64,000 bases of DNA, from contig NZ_SOCP01000018.1 in assembly GCF_004364325.1 (NCBI RefSeq), positions 62,001 to 126,000 on the forward strand. The letters are read 5' to 3'. Source of the stretch: Actinophytocola oryzae. Lineage in GTDB: Bacteria > Actinomycetota > Actinomycetes > Mycobacteriales > Pseudonocardiaceae. Position numbers and translations under genes: made by a program. The notes under the pieces are model-generated. The model searched no databases. It had not been told where the DNA came from and saw only the letters and a list, made by a program, of their open reading frames with translations. Position 1 is the first letter of the stretch, and each line of letters opens with the position of its first letter. Shown piece after piece: positions 58,288 to 64,000 of the stretch.

Positions 58288-59757
58288 TCAGGACGCTGGC
58301 TCGCCCGACGGGACCGGCAGGCGGGTGCTCAGCGAGACGGGGGTGCGGAAGTTCGGTGTCCCGTCGGCGTTCCACGTGAACTTCTGTGCGCGGGTCGTGC
58401 GGTTCATGTCGCAGCCGCCGCTCGAGGAGCTGTTCGCGTGGTACACGATCCAGTCCTCGGTGCCGTCCGGCGACTTGAAGAAACCGTTGTGCCCCGGCCC
58501 GTACACACCGTTCGCGTTGCTGCGCTGGAAGACCGGCTGCGAGGACTTGACCCACGAGGACTGCGACAGCGGGTCACCGCCGTTGTAGGTCAGGATGCCG
58601 AGCTTGTAGTCGGGGGTGGAGCAGTGGCTCGCGGAGAACACGATGAACGTCTTCCCACCGTGCTGCAACACTTCCGCGCCCTCGTTCACCGCGCCGCCGA
58701 CGGTCTCCCAGCTGTTCGTCGGCGACGACAGGATCCGGCGGGTGCCGCTCGCGGTCCACGGGTTCGACAGCGGGCGGATGAAGTTCGGCTGCGAGCCGTT
58801 GTAGAACGTGCCGAGCAGGTAGAGCTGACCGTTGAGCTGCATGATGCTCGGGTCCAGCTCCCACGTGTTGTCCTGCTGCGGGTCGAGCATGTCCGCCTTG
58901 AACGTGTACGGGCCCATGGGATCCAGGCCCGCGCTCTCCAGCACGTGGATCCGCTGCGTGCCCAGGTTGTACGGCTCCTGCCCGGCCACGTAGTAGAAGT
59001 ACCAGCGCTGTCCGTTCGGCCCGTTGAGCAGGTGGAACTCCGGTGCCCACATCGTGCCGGCGCCGTTGGGCCTGGTCAGGTTGAAGATGACGGTCTCGGT
59101 GGCGGACGCGAGGCCGCCGAGCGTGCGCGACCTGCGCATGGTGATCGTCCGGTTCCACGTGGTCGTGGCCAGGTAGTAGTAGCCGTTGTAGTACTGGAGC
59201 CACGGGTCGGGGCCGTGCGCGCTCAGCGGGTTGACGAACGTCGCGCCGCCGGTGCCGCCACCGGTGAAGCCGGGGAGCCGCCACACCCTGGTCGTCGCCG
59301 AGTTGCACGGCAGCTGCACCAGGGCCGTGCTGTCGCCCGCGACGCACTTGCCGGAGTGGACGGCCGCCACGGTGAAGTTGTTGCTGCCCAGCGCGGTCAG
59401 CCGGAACTGCTGGTTGGTCGCGCTGTGGCAGGAGTACTGGATCACGGCCGCGTTGTCCGATGTGGACGCGCCGGAGACGTCGAGGCAGCTGCCCGCCGTC
59501 ATCGTGGCGATCGTGTAGACGTCACCGGACACGAGCGTGAACGCGAACGACTGGCCTGCGCCGGAATCACAGGCCGTCCGCGTCAGCTGTACCGCGCTGT
59601 TCCCGTTGGGGACCGTCGCGCAGTTGCCGTTCGCCTGGTTGACCATCGTGCTGGAAAAGGCGACGGCGGCCTGGGCGGGTGCCCCGGATACCACCGTGAC
59701 CAGGCCCGCGGCCAGCAGAGTGGTCGCGAAAATCGATCTGAACCGGAAAGGACGCAT
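58288..59757 (-). CDS. Secreted RICIN-GH43 arabinan-type hydrolase
   Basis: 489 residues with signal peptide (FATTLLAAGLVTVVSGAPAQA), RICIN domain (32-162) and a five-bladed propeller. Catalytic candidates are Asp184 in HGPDPW, Asp302 in WELDPSI and Glu359 in VNEGAEV, in GH43 order. MWAPEFHLLNG is another family mark. Likely arabinofuranosidase or arabinanase. Its RICIN domain resembles those of the two genes at 50743 and 51894. Confidence 0.9.
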   Translation of the reverse strand: MRPFRFRSIFATTLLAAGLVTVVSGAPAQAAVAFSSTMVNQANGNCATVPNGNSAVQLTRTACDSGAGQSFAFTLVSGDVYTIATMTAGSCLDVSGASTSDNAAVIQYSCHSATNQQFRLTALGSNNFTVAAVHSGKCVAGDSTALVQLPCNSATTRVWRLPGFTGGGTGGATFVNPLSAHGPDPWLQYYNGYYYLATTTWNRTITMRRSRTLGGLASATETVIFNLTRPNGAGTMWAPEFHLLNGPNGQRWYFYYVAGQEPYNLGTQRIHVLESAGLDPMGPYTFKADMLDPQQDNTWELDPSIMQLNGQLYLLGTFYNGSQPNFIRPLSNPWTASGTRRILSSPTNSWETVGGAVNEGAEVLQHGGKTFIVFSASHCSTPDYKLGILTYNGGDPLSQSSWVKSSQPVFQRSNANGVYGPGHNGFFKSPDGTEDWIVYHANSSSSGGCDMNRTTRAQKFTWNADGTPNFRTPVSLSTRLPVPSGEPAS

Positions 59758-59958
59758 CGTCGAGCCCTCACATTCTCGGGAGGAGAGGAAGAAACTCCAG
59801 GCAGGGTGCGTGCCGCCTGAATTCTACCGTCGGCGCGATACCTCGGACAAATTAATAACAAAAGGATGCATAGTGCATTCTTTGGGTGGCGTTTGCGTTT
59901 TCGCCGGACGGCGAGTATGTCTACTTGGGGAGATCAGCTCGGGGAAGGCGAGGCGGAC
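59758..59958. promoter_or_regulatory. Divergent promoter region, GH43 / permease
   Basis: 201 bp with an AT-rich core (AAATTAATAACAAAAGG) and the palindrome ATGCATAGTGCAT at 59866-59878. The GH43 ribosome-binding site region contains GGAGGAGAGG on the wrong strand for that gene, so its signal is unclear. Confidence 0.4.
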
Positions 59959-61383
59959 ATGGCCATGACCGGGATCTTCCGGCGCAAGCCGGTCGACGAC
60001 ATCGAGTCGGTCGACAGCGGCGGTCTCGCGCGAACGCTCGGCCTGTGGCAGCTGACCGCGATCGGCATCGGCGGGATCATCGGCGCGGGGATCTTCTCCC
60101 TGGCCGGCGCGGTCGCCAACGAGACGGCCGGGCCCGCCGTGGTCATCTCGTTCCTGGTCGCGGGCATCGCCAGTGCCGCCGCCGCGTTCTCCTACGCCGA
60201 GTTCGCCGGTTTGATCCCGCGTGCCGGTTCCGCCTACACGTACGGCTACGCGGTGCTCGGGGAGGTGGTCGGCTGGTTCATCGGCTGGGACCTGCTCCTC
60301 GAGTACACCGCGATCGTCGCGGTCGTGGCCATCGGCATCTCGGGGTACTTCAACGACCTCCTGGGCTTCCTCGACGTGAAGCTGCCGCTGTGGATGTCCG
60401 GCGCGCCCGGCACCGAGCCGGACGGCGTCGCGTCGGGCTCGTACAAGATCAACCTGTTCGCCGTCGTGCTGTGCCTGCTGATCGCGTTCGTCCTCAACCA
60501 GGGCATGAAGAACGCCGCCAGGTTCGAGACCCTGCTGGTGTACCTGAAGATCTTCATCGTGCTGGTGGTCATCGCCGTCGGTGTGTTCCACATCAGCTCG
60601 GACAACTGGACCCCGTTCTTCCCGTTCGGCCTGTCGGGCGCCTTCACCGGCGCGGCGACGGTGTTCTTCGCGGTGTTCGGCTACGACGCGATGTCGACGG
60701 CGGCCGAGGAGTCGACGGACTCGACCAGGCACATGCCGAAGGCGATCATCTACTCGCTGGCGATCTCGATGGTGCTGTACGTGCTGGCGTGCCTGGTGCT
60801 GACCGGGATGGTGAACTACCAGGACATCAACCCGGAGGCCGCGTTCTCGAGCGCGTTCGCCGACGTCGGGCTGAAGTGGCTCGGCCTGGTGATCGCGGTC
60901 GGCGCGATCCTGGGCATCCTGACCGTGTTGTTCACGTTCATGATGGGAGCGGCCCGGATCGGCTTCTCGATGAGCCGCGACGGACTGCTGCCGAGGTGGT
61001 TCGGGAAGACGAACGAGCGTCGCCGCGTGCCGAGCCGGATGACGTGGATCATCGGTGGGGCGTCCGCGGTGCTGGCGGGTTTGCTGCCGATCGGCGAGGC
61101 CGCGGAACTGACCAACATCGGCATCCTGCTGGCGTTCGTGGTCGTGTGCGTGGCGGTGATCGTGTTGCGGTACCGGCGGCCCGACCTACCGCGCACGTTC
61201 CGCACCCCCGGGATGCCGGTCGTGCCGGTCATCGGCGTGGTGTTCTCGATCTGGCTGATCACGTTCCTGAAGCCCGAGACATGGCTGCGTTTCGCGATCT
61301 GGTTCGTGATCGGCATGGTCGTGTACTTCACCTACGGCCGGAAGAAGTCCGCACTGGCCGCAGACGAGGACCAACCGCACTGA
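59959..61383 (+). CDS. APC-family amino acid permease
   Basis: 474 residues from ATG 59959 (GGGGAAGGCGAGGCGG upstream); an upstream in-frame ATG at 59866 lies in non-coding-like sequence. About 12 membrane helices; helix 1 has LTAIGIGGIIGAGIFSLAG, the APC substrate-binding glycine motif, and later FGYDAMSTAAEEST. Cationic amino acid transporter (CAT/YfnA) type. Its TGA stop falls inside the repeat element that follows. Confidence 0.92.
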   Translation: MAMTGIFRRKPVDDIESVDSGGLARTLGLWQLTAIGIGGIIGAGIFSLAGAVANETAGPAVVISFLVAGIASAAAAFSYAEFAGLIPRAGSAYTYGYAVLGEVVGWFIGWDLLLEYTAIVAVVAIGISGYFNDLLGFLDVKLPLWMSGAPGTEPDGVASGSYKINLFAVVLCLLIAFVLNQGMKNAARFETLLVYLKIFIVLVVIAVGVFHISSDNWTPFFPFGLSGAFTGAATVFFAVFGYDAMSTAAEESTDSTRHMPKAIIYSLAISMVLYVLACLVLTGMVNYQDINPEAAFSSAFADVGLKWLGLVIAVGAILGILTVLFTFMMGAARIGFSMSRDGLLPRWFGKTNERRRVPSRMTWIIGGASAVLAGLLPIGEAAELTNIGILLAFVVVCVAVIVLRYRRPDLPRTFRTPGMPVVPVIGVVFSIWLITFLKPETWLRFAIWFVIGMVVYFTYGRKKSALAADEDQPH

Positions 61384-61520
61384 AGGACGCCTTCGTAACG
61401 CTGGACGCACTGAAGGACGCCTTCGTAACGTTGGGCGTGCGTGACGTCGGGCGTGCGTGACGTCGGGCGTACTGATGGGAGCCTTCGTAACGCTGGGCGT
61501 ACTGAAGGACGCCTTCGTTG
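61372..61520. repeat. Palindromic MITE-like element, copy 2 (inverted)
   Basis: Reverse complement of the element at 54611-54767. GAAGGACGCCTTC cores lie at 61382, 61412, a degenerate one at 61474, and 61504, with the same 30-62-30 spacing. It starts in the last codons of the permease gene. Confidence 0.85.
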
Positions 61521-61542
61521 CGCCGGGTCAGGGGCTGCCGGG

Positions 61543-62634
61543 TCAGAGGCTGCCGGGCCAGAGGCGGGCGGCCAGGTTGCGGATGGCGAGACCGGTCCTG
61601 GTCTTCGGCACGAGCAGGGCGCCGGCCCGCCGGACTCCACGCTGCTTCGATGCCACCCTGGCGCGGTGCACGGTCTCGTAGTGCCGCAAGGCGTCCGCGT
61701 GGTCGGCCCGTTCGGCGAGTGCGGTCGCTAGGCTGTGCGCACCGGCGATGGCGAGACTGGAGCCGTCGCCGAGTAGCGACACGCAGGAGGCCGCGTCGCC
61801 GAGCAGTGTGACGCGGTTCCGCGACCACGCCGGCAGGTCCACCACGCTGACGGCGTCGAAGAACACGTCGTCGGCGTCGTTCAGCCGCTTGAGGAGCTGG
61901 GGGACGCGCCAGCCCACGTCCGAGTACGCGTCCGTGACGATTCGCTTGTGCTGGGCCATGTCCCGGTAGTCGAACTCGGCGCGACTCCGGAAGATGAAGG
62001 CGGCCAGTGCCTGGTCGCGGCCGGGGTGGATCGAGACGAGCCTGCCGGGCGTGTTGTGGATCAGCACCTCCTCGGGGTCGTCGACGGTCTCGCCGAGCGG
62101 TGTCGTGGCGACGAGCATGCCTGCGGGGTCCACGAAGTCGCGCTCCGGCCCGAACACGAGCCGCCGCACGGTCGAGTGCAGCCCGTCCGCACCGACGACC
62201 AGGTCGAAACGGCGGGGCGCCGCCCGGTCGAACGTGACGTCGACGCCGTGTTCGTCCTGGTGGAGGGCGGTGACGGTGTCGTCGAAATGGAACTCGGCGT
62301 GGTCCCGGGCGGCGTCGTGGAGGACCGCCGCGAGGTCGGCTCGGGGCACTTCGACCTCGTTGCCACTCGCCGCGGGCGTGCCGACCGTGGCGACCTCGCG
62401 GCCCTCGCCGGTGAGGATCAGCATCCTGGTGGCGTGCGTGGCGACCTCGCGTAACCGCGGCACGACCCCCATGGCCTCGACGACCGGGACGGCCGGGCCG
62501 CGCACGTCGACGGGGTTGCCGCTGGAGCGCAGGCCCTGGGAGCGCTCGACGACCGTGGGCCGGAACCCGTTGCGGGCCAGCCAGTAGGCGAGTGTCGTGC
62601 CGGCCACGCCGGCACCGGAGATGAGTACGTCCAT
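61543..62634 (-). CDS. FAD-dependent monooxygenase
   Basis: 363 residues from MDVLISGAGVAGTTLAYWLARNG (dinucleotide-binding GxGxxG). Also LVVGADGLHSTVR (DG motif) and VTLLGDAASCVSLLGDGSSLAIAGA (GD motif), as in class A flavin monooxygenases. Substrate unknown. Divergent from a TetR regulator that probably controls it. The 3' end has a 15-bp GGTCAGAGGCTGCCG-type tandem. Confidence 0.92.
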   Translation of the reverse strand: MDVLISGAGVAGTTLAYWLARNGFRPTVVERSQGLRSSGNPVDVRGPAVPVVEAMGVVPRLREVATHATRMLILTGEGREVATVGTPAASGNEVEVPRADLAAVLHDAARDHAEFHFDDTVTALHQDEHGVDVTFDRAAPRRFDLVVGADGLHSTVRRLVFGPERDFVDPAGMLVATTPLGETVDDPEEVLIHNTPGRLVSIHPGRDQALAAFIFRSRAEFDYRDMAQHKRIVTDAYSDVGWRVPQLLKRLNDADDVFFDAVSVVDLPAWSRNRVTLLGDAASCVSLLGDGSSLAIAGAHSLATALAERADHADALRHYETVHRARVASKQRGVRRAGALLVPKTRTGLAIRNLAARLWPGSL

Positions 62635-62653
62635 GCCACGACCATAACAGCAC

Positions 62654-62678
62654 TGAGTGCAAGTTTGCAATGAGTGCA
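62654..62678. promoter_or_regulatory. TetR-type operator candidate
   Basis: TGCAAGTTTGCA (62658-62669, TGCAA arms, 2-base centre) lies within direct TGAGTGCA repeats at 62654 and 62671, between the divergent monooxygenase and TetR genes. Confidence 0.55.
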
Positions 62679-62726
62679 TACCTGCGCCGAGTGTCGATCC
62701 GCGTCGAGTGTCGTAAGCTAACGGCC

Positions 62727-63329
62727 ATGTCCCTCCGTGACCGCAAGCGTGCTCGCACCCGCCAGGCCCTGGTCGAGGCGGCGACGGACCTGTTCCAACG
62801 CAAGGGCTATGACGAGACGACCATCGCCGACATCGCCGCCGCGGCCGAGATCGGCACTCGGACGTTCTTCAGCTACTTCGCGACCAAGGAGGAGCTGCTC
62901 TTCCCGGAGTCGGACGCCAGGGTGGCCGCCACGCTGGACGCCATCGCGAACAAGGCGCCGGACGAGGGGCCGATCGCGGTGCTGCTGCGTGCGCTGACCA
63001 CCGCGAGCGAGGCGAGCGACGACATGGTGAGCCCGCTCGCGGCCCTGCGCACCCGGCTGATCGGCACGGTCCCCTCGGTGCGCGGTCGCGCACTGCAAAT
63101 GCAGCTGGACGCCCAGCGGGAAATAGCCGGGCACCTGGCCGAGGCATTTCCGGAACAACTTGACGAGGTGAGCGCCGCCGCGTTGACCGGCGCATTCGTC
63201 GGCGCGTTGACCGGCGCGCTCCAGGTATTGCTGGACGGTGTCGAACACGCGGACCCGAAGGCCATGAAGACCGCGCTCCAGGCCGCTGCGGACGTTGCTC
63301 TGGCGCCCTGGCGCGAGTATTTGTCCTGA
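62727..63329 (+). CDS. TetR-family regulator
   Basis: 200 residues from MSLRDRKRARTRQALVEAATDLFQRKGYDETTIADIAAAAEIGTRTFFSYF, a standard TetR helix-turn-helix. Divergent from the monooxygenase; likely represses it and itself. Confidence 0.93.
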   Translation: MSLRDRKRARTRQALVEAATDLFQRKGYDETTIADIAAAAEIGTRTFFSYFATKEELLFPESDARVAATLDAIANKAPDEGPIAVLLRALTTASEASDDMVSPLAALRTRLIGTVPSVRGRALQMQLDAQREIAGHLAEAFPEQLDEVSAAALTGAFVGALTGALQVLLDGVEHADPKAMKTALQAAADVALAPWREYLS

Positions 63330-63404
63330 TACTGGTTTGTCCACTGAACCGGATCAGCGAACGGTCCGACCTGCTGAACAAATCGCTTAACAAATATCGA
63401 CTTG

Positions 63405-63433
63405 TTGACACTGAACCGGTTCGGTGTTGTCAT
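63405..63433 (+). promoter_or_regulatory. Promoter and operator of the alpha-galactosidase gene
   Basis: TTGACA at 63405-63410 and a weak TGTCAT at 63428-63433 (17-base spacer). ACACTGAACCGGTTCGGTGT (63408-63427) is a 20-bp palindrome with one mismatched pair. CACTGAACCGG is repeated at 63342-63352. Confidence 0.55.
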
Positions 63434-63440
63434 CGAATCC

Positions 63441-64000
63441 ATGCGTAGGTTCCTGTGCCTGCTCGCGGCTTTCGTCGCGCTCCCTTGGACAGCGCCATTC
63501 GCCATGGCCGCACCGGGTGGTGACACACTGGCCGCCACCCCGCCGATGGGCTTCAACAACTGGAACGCCTTCGGTTGTGACGTCAGCGAGGCGCTCATCG
63601 AGGAGACGGCGGACAAGCTCGTCTCGTCCGGCTTCCGGGACCTCGGCTACCGGTACGTGAACATCGACGACTGCTGGTCCCTGCGCGAACGCGGCGCGGA
63701 TGGCCGACTCGTGCCGGATCCCGCGAAGTTTCCCAGTGGTATCAAGGGACTCGCGGACTACGTGCACGCCAAGGGCCTCAAGCTCGGCATCTACGGCGAC
63801 GCGGGCACGAAGACCTGCGCCGGCTACCCCGGCAGCCTCGGCCACGAGGACGTCGACGCCCGGACGTGGGCCGACTGGGGCGTCGACTACCTCAAGTACG
63901 ACAACTGCAACAACCAGTCCGACGGCTCGCAGGCCGACTACGTCCGCCGCTACACGGCCATGCGTGACGCGTTGCGGAGGACAGGTCGCGCCATCGTGTA
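63441..64000 (+). CDS. GH27 alpha-galactosidase, N-terminal part (runs off window)
   Basis: 186 residues are visible, starting MRRFLCLLAAFVALPWTAPFAMA (signal peptide). GH27 marks follow: TPPMGFNNWNAFGCDV, YVNIDDCWS, KLGIYGDAGTKTCAGYPGS and YLKYDNCNN, where the Asp of KYD is the nucleophile. No ribosome-binding site precedes the ATG, which lies 7 bp after the -10 box, so the mRNA is probably leaderless. Extracellular; releases alpha-galactose from plant glycans. Confidence 0.92.
   Translation, partial: MRRFLCLLAAFVALPWTAPFAMAAPGGDTLAATPPMGFNNWNAFGCDVSEALIEETADKLVSSGFRDLGYRYVNIDDCWSLRERGADGRLVPDPAKFPSGIKGLADYVHAKGLKLGIYGDAGTKTCAGYPGSLGHEDVDARTWADWGVDYLKYDNCNNQSDGSQADYVRRYTAMRDALRRTGRAIV

Noticed and set aside
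59866..59958. Upstream start for the amino-acid permease
   Set aside because: The extra 31 residues come from AT-rich promoter DNA containing a palindrome, and there is a better ribosome-binding site before 59959.

Overview
The window is high-GC actinobacterial DNA. Codon use, the type VII secretion (T7SS)-associated families, the MocR, LacI and TetR regulators and the secreted carbohydrate-active enzymes fit the Pseudonocardiaceae (Lentzea/Saccharothrix-like). That placement is inferred from gene content, not from a marker gene. No rRNA or tRNA gene, CRISPR array, transposase, integrase or phage gene was recognised, and no gene-free stretch exceeds about 210 bases.

Region 1 (1-27.5 kb) is a polymorphic-toxin locus. 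One reading frame enters from the left edge and runs to 20983, giving at least 6,993 residues. It carries two HEAGH metallopeptidase-like domains, a protein-glutaminase domain, a Fic domain, a papain-like (Tox-PL) deamidase domain, an HD-like domain, a long charged coiled coil with 135-bp DNA repeats, a DnaJ J-domain and an unassigned C-terminal domain. Its first two modules are a 3,009-bp duplication carrying different effector domains. Four co-directional genes follow: a tandem YrhB/Imm35-like protein, two T7SS-associated paralogues and an unknown 485-residue protein. A convergent gene encodes an Hsp70 ATPase with a membrane segment and an extracytoplasmic domain, and an orphan NarL-type response regulator is divergent from it. 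A J-domain in the toxin next to a membrane Hsp70 suggests chaperone-assisted export or assembly.

Region 2 (27.5-42.7 kb) is mixed housekeeping and accessory content: a lipoprotein-like protein, a carboxylesterase, an FBP-domain protein divergent from a TetR regulator over a CCTAGG-rich operator, a secreted trypsin-like protease, a Tm-1-like/PEP-hydrolase-like operon divergent from a MocR regulator, a GT9-like glycosyltransferase, RidA, an SGNH hydrolase and a 1,115-residue TPR-CHAT protein.

Region 3 (42.7-64 kb) is a plant-polysaccharide locus, probably for arabinan or arabinose-containing glycans. It has a LacI regulator with a perfect 16-bp operator, a sugar-binding lipoprotein and two permeases with no ATPase gene, a cytoplasmic GH127, and secreted enzymes (GH39-like, RICIN-metallopeptidase, RICIN-large hydrolase, second GH127 with CBM, CBM protein, RICIN-GH43). 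An amino-acid permease, an FAD monooxygenase/TetR pair and the start of a GH27 alpha-galactosidase complete it. Two inverted copies of a ~150-bp palindromic, MITE-like element flank 54.7-61.4 kb.
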